Assembly: GCA_020687485.1 (NCBI GenBank)
Contig: JAJEQR010000005.1
Span: forward strand, 51,479-115,478
From: Hominifimenecus microfluidus
GTDB taxonomy: Bacteria; Bacillota; Clostridia; Lachnospirales; Lachnospiraceae
Direction of reading: 5' to 3'
DNA: 64,000 bases
Below, one piece after another: positions 28,445 to 37,845 of this stretch. Position 1 is the first letter of the stretch, and each line of letters begins with the position of its first letter. Below the pieces are notes generated by a model. The model was not told the DNA's origin. It ran no database searches and worked only from the letters and a program-made list of their open reading frames with translations. The translations under genes and the position numbers were made by a program.

Positions 28445-29251
28445 TTAATCCTGCGGATTCTTTCGCTGCTGTACTGCCTTCAGATTCTTCCGGATTACCT
28501 CGCAGGCATCATTCTCCCCATAATATTCCAGCGAAAGCCGAAGTGCCTCCTGCAGATCCTGCTCCGCTGCTGCATAATTTCCCATGCGGAAGGCATATTC
28601 TCCAGCTGCCGCGTATGCGGCGCTCCGGTGCGGATCTTCCTGCCCTTCCGCTGTATCATAATAGGCCATCGCTTCTTCCAGAATATGTCCGGCTTCTTCT
28701 GATCTTCCCAACATCAGCAGCGACTGCACCATACTGATCTGCGTGGTTGCTTCTTCTGCTTTTGTATCCGGGAACTTCCGGATCTGCGTCAGCGCCTGCT
28801 GCTGATAATGCAGCGCCTGCTGTGGCTGCTGCAGATCCAGGTAAGTCTGGCTGATGTTATTGTAGAGGGCTGTCATTGAGTAGCCTTCCTCCTGTCCAAG
28901 ATCGCGAAGGATCTGCTCCGCCCGGCGATACATCTGCAGTGCTTTTTCATTTTCTCCGGCTGCCCGGCAGGCCGTGGCTCCATTTAGCAGTGTAACGGCA
29001 TGAGGCTCCTGCCCGGTAAGTCCCAGCACGCTAATCAATGCCAGCGCTTTCTCTGAAATCTCCATCGCCTGACGCGCCCGCCCGGTCGTGCGGTACATGC
29101 CCTCCAGTTCATTCAACAAAGTCAACCTGGCTCCATATAATCCTTCCTCCTCCGCGTCCTGCAGAGAAAGAAGCAAAAGCGCTTCCGCATCTTTTAATTT
29201 ACCCATATTCAGATACGAGTCATATCTCGTCAGTATCTTCTGAATCTCCAT
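28445..29251 (-). CDS. Tetratricopeptide-repeat protein
   Basis: From ATG 29251 (MEIQKILTRYDSYLNMGKLKDAEALL) the protein has 268 residues of repeated helix pairs with the TPR pattern (for example ARQAMEISEKALALISVLG, GENEKALQMYRRAEQILRDLG, GNYAAAEQDLQEALRL). TPR proteins are protein-binding scaffolds. The frame extends upstream to 29335, but that stretch contains the terminator of the preceding gene, so the later start is chosen. It probably partners the DUF4037 and DUF4125 proteins. Confidence 0.85.
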   Translation of the reverse strand: MEIQKILTRYDSYLNMGKLKDAEALLLLSLQDAEEEGLYGARLTLLNELEGMYRTTGRARQAMEISEKALALISVLGLTGQEPHAVTLLNGATACRAAGENEKALQMYRRAEQILRDLGQEEGYSMTALYNNISQTYLDLQQPQQALHYQQQALTQIRKFPDTKAEEATTQISMVQSLLMLGRSEEAGHILEEAMAYYDTAEGQEDPHRSAAYAAAGEYAFRMGNYAAAEQDLQEALRLSLEYYGENDACEVIRKNLKAVQQRKNPQD

Positions 29252-29280
29252 ACTGCCTCTGCTCTCCTGCTGTCTGCGCA

Positions 29281-29307
29281 AGAAAGCCCGACAATTTTCG
29301 TCGGGCC
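29281..29307 (-). terminator. Terminator behind the lipoprotein gene
   Basis: GGCCCGAC and GTCGGGC(C) form a short GC-rich stem (29286-29306) followed by TTTCTT on the minus strand, 15 bp after the lipoprotein stop at 29322. Confidence 0.7.
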
Positions 29308-29321
29308 TTCGCATATTTTCT

Positions 29322-30323
29322 TTATTCAGTTGCAAAACTGATCGGATCAGAAACTACGATATCATCGAAGGTAACCGCATCATATACCTGGAACTTCAAT
29401 TCAACCTCGTCAATTGACTTGATATTATTGGCATCCAGATCATTCTGAAGAAGGTCCATCGCACTCACTGCCTTCTTACCTGCGTACAACATCTGCGAAT
29501 AATACGGCTCTATCATATATCCATTGATCGAAAGATCTTCTACAGAAACATAAACATTTTTATCCGAAGTATTCTCGATATAGAACAAAATCGATTTTCC
29601 CCAGTAGCTGTTCTCATCTACGGCCATGCCAACCACACGGATTCCGGCTTCATTGAAGAGTTCCAGACCTTCCTTCTCCTCATCCGCTGTCATATCCATC
29701 TGCGCGTACGCGGAAGTCTGAAGCGTTACAACATCTGCATCCCACAGAGTATCATAAGATTCCGAATCATATGCGCAGAAATAAATTTCGATCTGACCGA
29801 TATTATCCACCCCGGCTGCTTCCAGTTCATCACTGTCGAGATACATTACCTCGTTTGTTTTTTTACCGGCAGCAACATCAGCCACAAATGTGTCCGTCAC
29901 CATATAGTTGTTAACAATCAGGGCATTGGTGCTCACACTTACTTTTTTATCGGTATCATTCTCCACCAGAAGCTTGATTCCATTGCCCCAGAATTCATCC
30001 GTAACCCACTCCTGCGCCGTAATCTTAATTCCGTCCTTTTCCAGCAGAAGTTGAGGTTCCAGCGTAATCCCGGAACTGCTTGCTGCAGTGGTCTCCGCCA
30101 CCGTGGTTTCTCCTGCTGTGGTTTCTGCTGCTGTGGTCTTTGCTGCGGCCGCGGTCGTCTCTGCTGCGCTTTCTTCTGCGGTGGAAGCTGCTGCCTTCGT
30201 CTCTATAGCAACCGACATCGACTCGGCTGCAGAACTTTCCTTGCTGCCGCCTCCACAGCCAACGGCTCCGGCCATTAACACTGCCGTACCAAGCACCGCA
30301 ATCATACCTCTCACTTTTTTCAT
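29322..30323 (-). CDS. Lipoprotein with two duplicated domains and a Thr/Ala linker
   Basis: The 333-residue protein has a lipobox (AVGC, Cys23) and a 60-residue linker rich in Ala, Thr and Glu. Two similar beta-rich domains follow, recognisable from EWVTDEFWGNGIKLLVEN and DENSYWGKSILFYIEN, then STNALIVNNYMV and SVEDLSINGYMI. The pattern resembles extracellular domains that tune binding, but I do not recognise a named family. ATG 30323 is preferred over 30329 because GGAG lies 9 nt rather than 3 nt upstream. Its function is unknown. Confidence 0.75.
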   Translation of the reverse strand: MKKVRGMIAVLGTAVLMAGAVGCGGGSKESSAAESMSVAIETKAAASTAEESAAETTAAAAKTTAAETTAGETTVAETTAASSSGITLEPQLLLEKDGIKITAQEWVTDEFWGNGIKLLVENDTDKKVSVSTNALIVNNYMVTDTFVADVAAGKKTNEVMYLDSDELEAAGVDNIGQIEIYFCAYDSESYDTLWDADVVTLQTSAYAQMDMTADEEKEGLELFNEAGIRVVGMAVDENSYWGKSILFYIENTSDKNVYVSVEDLSINGYMIEPYYSQMLYAGKKAVSAMDLLQNDLDANNIKSIDEVELKFQVYDAVTFDDIVVSDPISFATE

Positions 30324-30399
30324 TTTCATTTTCTCCTGTTCCTTTCTTTTTATGTTTATAAAATAACGGAAATATATCCATTATTTGTCTGTAATAGAC

Positions 30400-31218
30400 T
30401 TAGAACTTTCCTCCACCGCCACCGTGTTCTCTTCCAGAGGAAGATGTATGCGTACTGCTTCCTCCCTCCTTCTCCTTCGGCTTCTCTGTTCTTGTTACAG
30501 TATGGTAAAGAAACATATCCCGGCTTTCCGTAATATTCAGGCTGCCATCCTTCACATAACTTCCGGCTGCCGTCTGATTGCGCACGCTCTTCATCCCCAT
30601 CTTCATACCGCCGACAACAACAAGAGCTAGCACCAGACCAATTCCGATACACACCGGAATGTAAATCCAGGACATCGGTTCTTTCGGAAGACTGCTGCTA
30701 TCATACGGCTGGCCATCTCTCGCCTGTGTAATAAAATTATCGCATAAATTTACAAAGGTCTGAAATGCCGCGGCATAATCTTCATCAGAAAGATCCGGTG
30801 TAATCTGATCGATGATATAATCGATCCCGGCATCCGTAAATGCCTGAATCCCGTAACCTTCTGTTGTAATATAACAGTCACGATCTTCCATACTGATCAG
30901 AAGCATAATACCATCATGATTGCTTCCGTAGCCAAACTTGCAATTTTCATAGAAAGTATCCGCGTAATCTTTCACGCTGAAACCTTCCAGATCCCACGTT
31001 GTCGTTATCGTCACATCGAACTTCTGCCGTTGACTAACTTCATCCAGCCTTGTCTGAAGTTCCTGGTCTTCATTATCACTGAGCAGTTCCGCCATATCAT
31101 TCAGGCGGTAATATTCCTCTGCGAAGCCATCTGTGTCCGCATATACAGGAATCACCAGAGAAAGGCATACTAACATGGCAAGAAGGAACGCGCCGATTCT
31201 ATGTTTGATTCTTCTCAT
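30400..31218 (-). CDS. TPM-domain (TLP18.3/Psb32/MOLO-1 type) membrane protein
   Basis: The 272-residue protein has a signal peptide (residues 1-27), an extracytoplasmic TPM domain (about 33-165, with YADTFYENCKFGYGSNHDGIMLLISMEDRDCYITTEGYG), one membrane segment (about 185-207) and a short cytoplasmic tail ending in a glycine-rich stretch (EHGGGGGKF). It is the third gene of an SPFH / zinc-ribbon / TPM set like the ydjI-ydjG-ydjH genes of Bacillus, which are linked to PspA membrane-stress responses. That parallel is family knowledge, not seen here. Confidence 0.85.
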   Translation of the reverse strand: MRRIKHRIGAFLLAMLVCLSLVIPVYADTDGFAEEYYRLNDMAELLSDNEDQELQTRLDEVSQRQKFDVTITTTWDLEGFSVKDYADTFYENCKFGYGSNHDGIMLLISMEDRDCYITTEGYGIQAFTDAGIDYIIDQITPDLSDEDYAAAFQTFVNLCDNFITQARDGQPYDSSSLPKEPMSWIYIPVCIGIGLVLALVVVGGMKMGMKSVRNQTAAGSYVKDGSLNITESRDMFLYHTVTRTEKPKEKEGGSSTHTSSSGREHGGGGGKF

Positions 31219-31233
31219 ATACCTTTCCCTCCT

Positions 31234-32325
31234 CTAAAGAATTCCTGCCAGATGCAGCAGCCAGGTAATGCCATAGGAGACAATGCTGAATCCTGCTGTC
31301 AGACCAAGAAGCCAGCGATTCGCAGCAGCCTTATCTACAGGAAGATCACCAACGAACTTTCCGGTCTGCCCGTTCATGGCAAAGGTATATTTCTGTCCCC
31401 TCCAGGTCGTATTCAGAATCCACACCGGATACAGGGCGTACACAGCCTTCCCGCCATGAAGCCGGATACTGCTGTTCTCCGGTATAACAGTCTCGTATCC
31501 TTCTACAGTAGAAGCGAAAATCTGCTCCGTTGATGTCTTCACGCGCTCATTTGCGCGCGCCACACTCTGCTCTGCGGTTACGTCATATTTATCGGCCAGG
31601 TAGCCTGCCATGTATGCGGTCTGAAAATCTACAGCGTCTTTAAAATCATAAGGCTCGATAGATTCCATCAGATCGTCCGGCATCTTGGCGGACCCATCCA
31701 CGGGAACATGCTCAAACACAAGGTTTCCGGCGCGGTGAATCAGATAGTGACTGGTCTCCGTATAATTATATCTGCTGTCACTCCAGAACCTGACCCTGGT
31801 AGCCCGGTAACGTACACGGGCATCTGCTCCGGTATCGAAGAGCCAAAACGGCACATAAATCCCTTTAATCTCCTCGATATGATTCTGATCTTTGAATATT
31901 TTCGGTAACAGGCGCCTTCCGGAGAGGTGACGCATCAGGCCGGCCTTTGCCGCAGTCTTATCCAGTTTGAACGGAATTACGACATCCGGCTTCAGCGCAC
32001 CGGCAAACTGTCCCATCAGAACGACAGGATTCCCGCAGAAAGGGCAGGATGTGGCTGCCATATTCTCATCGCCCACGATCTCACCGCCGCAGGATTTGCA
32101 TATGTAAGTACGTAACCCATCCACTTCTCCTTCCTGCCATTCGCTTCCGGCTGAAGTCTCCCACTCCATCTGATCCGCCTGGTCGCCCTGAAGCGCTTCG
32201 TCATAGCTTTTCAGCGTCTCCATTTCGAATTCCGTATCGCAGTACGGGCATTTCATCTTCTGTACGGAGCTGTTGAATTCAATTGCTCCTCCGCAACAGG
32301 GGCATTTATATTCCTGTATAGGCAT
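31234..32325 (-). CDS. Zinc-ribbon membrane-associated protein (YdjG-like)
   Basis: The 363-residue protein opens with one zinc ribbon (CPCCGGAIEF ... CPYCDTEF) and has a second (CKSCGGEIVG ... CPFCGNPV) at about 75-105. A soluble middle domain follows (PFWLFDTGADARVRYRATRVR; YPVWILNTTWRGQKYTFAMNGQTGK), with one or two hydrophobic segments at the C-terminus. GGAGGAGG precedes ATG 32325. It lies 15 bp before the TPM gene and 59 bp after the SPFH gene. Such proteins are often misannotated as helicases; no helicase motif is visible. Confidence 0.85.
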   Translation of the reverse strand: MPIQEYKCPCCGGAIEFNSSVQKMKCPYCDTEFEMETLKSYDEALQGDQADQMEWETSAGSEWQEGEVDGLRTYICKSCGGEIVGDENMAATSCPFCGNPVVLMGQFAGALKPDVVIPFKLDKTAAKAGLMRHLSGRRLLPKIFKDQNHIEEIKGIYVPFWLFDTGADARVRYRATRVRFWSDSRYNYTETSHYLIHRAGNLVFEHVPVDGSAKMPDDLMESIEPYDFKDAVDFQTAYMAGYLADKYDVTAEQSVARANERVKTSTEQIFASTVEGYETVIPENSSIRLHGGKAVYALYPVWILNTTWRGQKYTFAMNGQTGKFVGDLPVDKAAANRWLLGLTAGFSIVSYGITWLLHLAGIL

Positions 32326-32384
32326 TACTTATTCCTCCTCCCGATTCTTATGCTTAGAAGGCTGTTTCTCTTCGGCGGCTTCTA

Positions 32385-33590
32385 TTATAAGTTCGGATTC
32401 TTCGCTCCGCAGTTCTGGCAGAATTTTCCTTTGTTCATAGTTCCACAGGAACACATCCAACGATCATCCACCGGCCTCGGAGCACCGCACTCCGAGCAGA
32501 ATTTACCCGTTGCCATGGCTCCGCAGGAGCATCTCCAGGAATTGGCTGCCGACTGAGCCGCCTGCTGTTGCTGTGCCTGCTGCTGTCCCATCGTGAAGAG
32601 ATTCTGTACATTCATGGCATTACCGTTGTTCATCGCCATTCCCATGCCCATGAATCCGGTCATGGCTCCTGCTGAATTCGAGGCAGCTGATTTCATCGCG
32701 TCTGCCTGCGCGCCAACCAGAGTGGCCGCTGCCATGCCGGGATCGTACATCACTGCTGTGCGCTGCGCCTGCTTAATCAGTTCCGCATCCTCTTCCGGCA
32801 GAGTGACCGAGCCAAGAGCAATGCTTACCACAACCAGTCCGCGCAGGGTTCCCCACTTCTCCGAGAGCGCTACGTTCATGGCATTCTCCAGCTCCGTATT
32901 GTGCGCAACGATCTGATTCGGACGCATCTCCATCTCAGATAATTTTGCGAAAGCCGGCTGCAAAGCACTGATGAACTCGCTCTTCAGCTGATGATCCAGT
33001 TCGTCACGGGTATATTCATACGCGACATTGCCGCATACATTTGTATAGAAGAGAAGTGGGTCAGCGATACGGTAGGAGTACACGCCGGAGCAGCGCACCG
33101 ATACGTCAATATCAAGACCAATCCGGGAATCCACCACGCGGAACGGAATCGGACTCGGTGTGCCGAACTTATTGTCGATCAGCTCTTTCGTATTAAAATA
33201 ATAAACTCTCTGATCCTTGCCGGTATCTCCGCCGTAGGCAAATCTCTTGCCGATAGTGTGGAAGGTATTCCGGATACCTTCTCCCAGACTTCCGGCAAAA
33301 ATACTGGGTTCTGTGGAGGTATCATAAGTATATTCACCAGGCTCTGCACATACTTCCACGATCCGTCCTTGTTCCACTATAATCATACACTGGCCATCTG
33401 CTACTGCAATTCCGGACCCGCTGGTAATGATATTATCATTACCTCTGTTATTGGAAGAGCGTCTTCCGGTCTGCTTCTGACCTCTTCGTACCAGTACTTC
33501 TTTCGGCAGTGCTTCACAGTAGAAAAACTCCTTCCACTGGTCTGCCATCGTGCCACCAACTGCTCCTATTGCCGCTTTAATTAATCCCAT
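32385..33590 (-). CDS. SPFH-domain / virion-core-like protein with C-terminal zinc ribbons
   Basis: The 401-residue protein has an SPFH domain (FYCEALPKEVLVRRGQKQ through about residue 290), an Ala/Met/Gln-rich linker (QQQAQQQQAAQSAA), and two C-terminal zinc ribbons (CSCGAMATGKFCSECG; CSCGTMNKGKFCQNCG). This is the architecture of the YdjI family, which has no transmembrane segment and associates with membranes through partners. AAAGGAA precedes ATG 33590. It starts the three-gene operon. Confidence 0.88.
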   Translation of the reverse strand: MGLIKAAIGAVGGTMADQWKEFFYCEALPKEVLVRRGQKQTGRRSSNNRGNDNIITSGSGIAVADGQCMIIVEQGRIVEVCAEPGEYTYDTSTEPSIFAGSLGEGIRNTFHTIGKRFAYGGDTGKDQRVYYFNTKELIDNKFGTPSPIPFRVVDSRIGLDIDVSVRCSGVYSYRIADPLLFYTNVCGNVAYEYTRDELDHQLKSEFISALQPAFAKLSEMEMRPNQIVAHNTELENAMNVALSEKWGTLRGLVVVSIALGSVTLPEEDAELIKQAQRTAVMYDPGMAAATLVGAQADAMKSAASNSAGAMTGFMGMGMAMNNGNAMNVQNLFTMGQQQAQQQQAAQSAANSWRCSCGAMATGKFCSECGAPRPVDDRWMCSCGTMNKGKFCQNCGAKNPNL

Positions 33591-33610
33591 AGTAGGTTTC
33601 CTTTCAAATT

Positions 33611-33650
33611 CTCAGCTTGATTCCGCTTCCGCTGCATAGCTCTGAATAGT
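33611..33650. repeat. Interspersed repeat, second copy of clpX-lon module C
   Basis: The segment TTGATTCCGCTTCCGCTGCA and the following CTCTGAATAGTTAT match 2208-2242 closely, with a few substitutions. It lies just upstream of the SPFH gene. The inverted repeat is less complete here than in the first copy. Confidence 0.6.
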
Positions 33651-33730
33651 TATATCTTACCTTAATTATCTAAACTCTGCAACTAAATCATTATATTTCA
33701 TGGCAATGATTCAGGAAATAATTCAGAAGT

Positions 33731-33762
33731 GAAAGAAGACCTCAGATAAATCTGAGGTCTTC
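33731..33762 (-). terminator. Terminator behind the tRNA
   Basis: A perfect 12-bp stem, GAAGACCTCAGA with TCTGAGGTCTTC, and a four-base loop is followed by TTTC on the minus strand, right behind the tRNA 3' end. Confidence 0.85.
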
Positions 33763-33769
33763 TTTATCA

Positions 33770-33852
33770 TGCGGGAAAAGGGACTTGAACCCTCACGGTC
33801 GTGGACCACATGATCCTTAGTCATGCCTGTCTGCCAATTCCAGCATTCCCGC
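33770..33852 (-). tRNA. tRNA-Leu (anticodon AAG)
   Basis: The 83-nt minus-strand gene folds as a class II tRNA: acceptor GCGGGAA with TTCCCGC, D-arm AATTGGCAGACAGG, anticodon stem CATGA/TCATG with loop CTAAGGA, a long variable arm (TGGTC/GACC) and T-arm GGTTCAAGTCC. The loop gives anticodon AAG, decoding CUU. CCA is not encoded; the base after the discriminator is T. A leucine tRNA with A34 is uncommon in bacteria. A strong hairpin follows. Confidence 0.93.
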
Positions 33853-33943
33853 GCAACAAAGATATATTAGCACGTTCTTTTGGAAATTGCAAGCCCTTTT
33901 TCCATTTTTTTTGATTTATTTACAACTATCTGCAGATATCCGA

Positions 33944-34648
33944 TCACTGGCAGGCATGTGCCCTGTCGTATTCAGCTCTGGATTCGCGATCCTGTTCCTG
34001 ACGCTCCTCGATGGCCTCCTTCAGCATCAGATCCTTTACCTTCATCAGGCGGGTCTGGTTGCCTCTCTCGTCTTCATCCAGCTTCATGGTGATATAACGA
34101 ATCGTCTCCTCATACTGGGGGATCTTCACATATTCCAGCGCATTTACCCGGCGTCTTGTCTTCTCGATCTCATCCGAGAGCATACTGGCTTCCTTCTCCA
34201 TAGCCGCCAGCTGCAGCAGACGGGGGAAGATCTCCGAGAGCTTCTCGATGGCAGTATCCAGTTCACCGGAAGTATTGGCAAAGCCATACGGAAAGATATT
34301 CCCGGCCTCCGTCTCCGAGGTCTCAAAATCGAATACCGGCACATCCACACTCATGATGTTCTTGCTTCCGACCGCCAGGCTGACACTCTGCTTCGGATAC
34401 ATCAGCGCTTCTTCCATCATCTGAGGCGTCATTACCGCACTGGCAATGGAGAAACTTCCGTACACCTCCATCAGTTGAGCCTCCACTTCCTCACGCAGGC
34501 GCTTGTTCTCGCGCGCCAGCTCCAGGAATCGTTTCATCAGCTCATCGCGTTTGTCCTTCATCAGCTTGTGGCCACGGACTGCTGTTCTCAGCTGCTTCTT
34601 CAGGTTCGAGAGCACCATTCGAGTAGGATTTACATTTAATCTTGCCAT
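33944..34648 (-). CDS. ntpD: V-type ATP synthase/ATPase subunit D (central stalk)
   Basis: Subunit D is the coiled-coil rotor shaft inside the A3B3 ring. From ATG 34648 (MARLNVNPTRMVLSNLKKQL, the family signature) the protein has 234 residues, mostly long helices with a middle segment containing VPVFDF. GAGGTGAG lies just before this start, so the frame from 34663 is rejected. It is the last gene of the V-ATPase operon. Confidence 0.96.
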   Translation of the reverse strand: MARLNVNPTRMVLSNLKKQLRTAVRGHKLMKDKRDELMKRFLELARENKRLREEVEAQLMEVYGSFSIASAVMTPQMMEEALMYPKQSVSLAVGSKNIMSVDVPVFDFETSETEAGNIFPYGFANTSGELDTAIEKLSEIFPRLLQLAAMEKEASMLSDEIEKTRRRVNALEYVKIPQYEETIRYITMKLDEDERGNQTRLMKVKDLMLKEAIEERQEQDRESRAEYDRAHACQ

Positions 34649-34693
34649 TTTCTCACCTCTCATTCCGGGGGAAGCCGAAGCCTCCCACGCTCA

Positions 34694-36073
34694 TCAGCCT
34701 TCCTTCTGGTCGTAGTACTTCTCCAGATAAGCATCCCGGATACGCTTCAGCTCCGACTTCGGCATCTCGCGCAGAAGCTTCCAGCCGATCTCCAGCGTCT
34801 CCTCAATGGAACGATTGGTTTCATAGCCCTGAGATACATACTCATTCTCAAAATGATCCGCGAACTTCGCGTACAGTTTATCGGTATCCGACAGAGCCGC
34901 CTCACCCAGAATCGCCATCAGTTCCTTGCACTCCTTACCTCTTGCATAAGCAGCGAAGAGCTGGTTCATGGTGTCCGCGTGATCTTCTCTTGTCTTGCCC
35001 TTGCCGATACCCTTATCCTTCAGACGGGACAGAGACGGCAGTACGTCGATCGGCGGCTGTACACCCTTGCGGTACAGCTCACGGGACAGAATAATCTGAC
35101 CTTCGGTAATGTATCCGGTCAGGTCTGGGATGGGATGGGTCTTGTCATCCTCCGGCATAGACAGGATCGGGATCATCGTAATGGAGCCGTCGATCCCCTT
35201 CTTACGTCCGGCACGTTCGTACATGGTCGCAAGGTCAGTATACAGGTAGCCAGGGTAGCCGCGGCGTCCGGGAACTTCCTTACGGGCGGCGGAAATCTCA
35301 CGCAACGCCTCGGCGTAGTTCGTGATATCGGTCATGATAACCAAAACGTGCATGTTCTTCTCGAATGCCAGGTACTCGGCAGCAGTCAGCGCCATACGGG
35401 GCGTTGCGATACGCTCTACCGCCGGGTCATTCGCCAGGTTCATAAACATAACGGTACGGTCAATCGCACCGGTTTTCTTGAAGTCGGAGATAAAGAAATC
35501 CGCTTCCTCGAAGGTAATACCGATTGCCGCGAATACAACTGCGAAATTACTGTCTGCATTCAGCACCTTCGCCTGACGGGCGATCTGCGCAGCCAGATCG
35601 GCATGAGGCAGACCGGAACCGGAGAAGATCGGGAGCTTCTGACCACGTACCAGTGTGTTCAGTCCATCGATGGCGGATACACCGGTCTGGATAAACTCGG
35701 AAGGGTAATCACGGGCTGCCGGATTCATCGGCAGGCCGTTGATATCCAGACTCTTCTCCGGGATGATCTCGGGACCGCCGTCGATCGGGCGTCCCATACC
35801 GTCGAATACACGGCCCATCATATCTCCGGATACATTCAGTTCAATTCCGTGTCCAAGGAAACGTACCTTGGACTCATTCAGGTTCATACCTGCCGAATTC
35901 TCAAACAGCTGAACCAGAACGTTCATGCCGTTAATCTCCAGAACACGGCAGTGGCGGATATCGCCGTTCGGGAGTTCGATCTCTCCCAGTTCATCATAAC
36001 CGACATCCTCAACGCCCTTTACCAGCATCAGAGGACCGGCAACTTCTGCTATGGTCTTATATTCGCGGATCAT
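34694..36073 (-). CDS. ntpB: V-type ATPase subunit B (non-catalytic nucleotide-binding)
   Basis: The 459-residue protein begins [19 protein letters not shown] and lacks a full Walker A ([17 protein letters not shown]), as expected for the non-catalytic B subunit; it contains [12 protein letters not shown] and the [35 protein letters not shown] block near residue 245-280. Its start overlaps the end of subunit A by 4 bp. It forms the A3B3 head with subunit A. Confidence 0.97.
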   Translation of the reverse strand: MIREYKTIAEVAGPLMLVKGVEDVGYDELGEIELPNGDIRHCRVLEINGMNVLVQLFENSAGMNLNESKVRFLGHGIELNVSGDMMGRVFDGMGRPIDGGPEIIPEKSLDINGLPMNPAARDYPSEFIQTGVSAIDGLNTLVRGQKLPIFSGSGLPHADLAAQIARQAKVLNADSNFAVVFAAIGITFEEADFFISDFKKTGAIDRTVMFMNLANDPAVERIATPRMALTAAEYLAFEKNMHVLVIMTDITNYAEALREISAARKEVPGRRGYPGYLYTDLATMYERAGRKKGIDGSITMIPILSMPEDDKTHPIPDLTGYITEGQIILSRELYRKGVQPPIDVLPSLSRLKDKGIGKGKTREDHADTMNQLFAAYARGKECKELMAILGEAALSDTDKLYAKFADHFENEYVSQGYETNRSIEETLEIGWKLLREMPKSELKRIRDAYLEKYYDQKEG

Positions 36074-37845
36074 TCTGCATCCACCTCCTTACTGATCAGC
36101 TCCTGTGCGGATGTCTGCAGTTCGTTCAGAACGCGGGCATACTCCGTATCCACATTTGCCTCTTCCACATACTTGAAACGTCCGATCTCTTCACGAACCG
36201 GAAGTGCTGCCAGAGGGCCGAACTCCGCCCCCTTCTCCAGTGCAGCCAGACCTTCCTTATAATAGGAAAGAATCAGCTTCAGCATGCGGTACTGCTTGTT
36301 CATGGAAGCATAGGTATCAATCTCATGGAAAGCATTCTGATGCAGATAGTCCTCACGGATCATCTTGCAGGCTTCCAGCTTCAGACGGTCCGTAGTGGAA
36401 AGTCCGTCCACGCCGACCAGCTGTACGATTTCATTCAGCTCTGCTTCCTCCTGCAGCAAACGCAGGGCATCCGCGCGCAGAGTCGGGAACTCGCTGTTGA
36501 CATGCTCAGCAAACCACTTGTCCAGACGGGCGGAATACAGAGAGTAGCTGTTCAGCCAGTTGATCGCCGGGAAATGTCTCTTGTAAGCCAGGGAAGAATC
36601 CAGGCACCAGAATACCTTAACGATACGAAGAGTTGCCTGAGATACCGGCTCGGAAGTATCACCGCCGGGCGGGGATACAGCACCGATTGCGGACAATGCG
36701 CCTTCACGGCCCTCGCTGCCAAGACTGATAACCTTACCGGCACGCTCATAGAACTGCGCCAGGCGGGAACCCAGGTAAGCCGGGTAACCTTCCTCACCGG
36801 GCATCTCCTCCAGTCGGCCGGACATCTCACGAAGAGCCTCCGCCCAGCGGGAAGTGGAATCTGCCATCAGTGCCACCGAGTAACCCATATCGCGGAAGTA
36901 CTCCGCAATCGTAATACCGGTATAAATGGATGCCTCACGGGCAGCTACCGGCATATCGGAAGTATTTGCAATCAGAACGGTACGCTTCATCAGGGACTCG
37001 CCGGTCTTGGGGTCAACCAGTTCCGGGAACTCCATCAATACGTCTGTCATCTCGTTGCCGCGCTCGCCGCAGCCGATATATACAACGATATCCGCATCCG
37101 CCCACTTGGCCAGCTGATGCTGCACAACTGTCTTACCGGAACCGAAAGGACCGGGAACAGCGGCCACACCGCCCTTGGCGATGGGGAACATCGTATCGAT
37201 AACACGCTGACCGGTGATCAGAGGCGTATCCGGAACCAGCTTCTCCTTGTAGGGACGGCCCACACGAACCGGCCACTTCTGCATCAGTGTCAGTGGATGT
37301 TCTGTACCATTATCATCCACAATCACGCAAACGGTCTCTTCTACCGTGTAGGAACCCCCCTGAATGGACTTGATCGTACCCTGAATCCGGTGCGGAACCA
37401 TAATCTTCTGCTGTACCACGCTGGTCTCCTGAACGGTGCCAATGATATCACCGGCAACCACCTTATCACCGACCTTGGCAGTAGGAACGAACTCCCACTT
37501 TTTCTCTCTGTCCAGAGCGGGAATCGTGATACCTCTGGAAATATTCGGACCGGACATCTTTACCATGCCTTCCAGTGGACGCTGGATACCATCATACATC
37601 GTCTCGATCAGGCCGGGACCCAGTTCCACAGAAAGGGGAGCGCCGGTACTGTATACTTCTGAACCGGGCTTGAGTCCTGCCGTCTCCTCATATACCTGAA
37701 TGGATGCCATGCCGTCACGCATCTCGATAATCTCTCCAATCAGGTGCTGCTCGCCTACACGAACAACGTCAAACATATCCGCATCCTGCATGCCTTCCGC
37801 GACAACCAGAGGTCCGGATACTTTTACAATTTTTCCCTGACTCAT
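36070..37845 (-). CDS. ntpA: V-type ATPase catalytic subunit A
   Basis: The 591-residue protein has the catalytic P-loop [17 protein letters not shown], the long non-homologous insertion after about residue 110, and the conserved [29 protein letters not shown] region. GGAGGTGACAG precedes ATG 37845. It follows subunit F immediately. Hydrolysis or synthesis of ATP occurs at the A-B interface. The call is certain. Confidence 0.98.
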   Translation of the reverse strand: MSQGKIVKVSGPLVVAEGMQDADMFDVVRVGEQHLIGEIIEMRDGMASIQVYEETAGLKPGSEVYSTGAPLSVELGPGLIETMYDGIQRPLEGMVKMSGPNISRGITIPALDREKKWEFVPTAKVGDKVVAGDIIGTVQETSVVQQKIMVPHRIQGTIKSIQGGSYTVEETVCVIVDDNGTEHPLTLMQKWPVRVGRPYKEKLVPDTPLITGQRVIDTMFPIAKGGVAAVPGPFGSGKTVVQHQLAKWADADIVVYIGCGERGNEMTDVLMEFPELVDPKTGESLMKRTVLIANTSDMPVAAREASIYTGITIAEYFRDMGYSVALMADSTSRWAEALREMSGRLEEMPGEEGYPAYLGSRLAQFYERAGKVISLGSEGREGALSAIGAVSPPGGDTSEPVSQATLRIVKVFWCLDSSLAYKRHFPAINWLNSYSLYSARLDKWFAEHVNSEFPTLRADALRLLQEEAELNEIVQLVGVDGLSTTDRLKLEACKMIREDYLHQNAFHEIDTYASMNKQYRMLKLILSYYKEGLAALEKGAEFGPLAALPVREEIGRFKYVEEANVDTEYARVLNELQTSAQELISKEVDAE

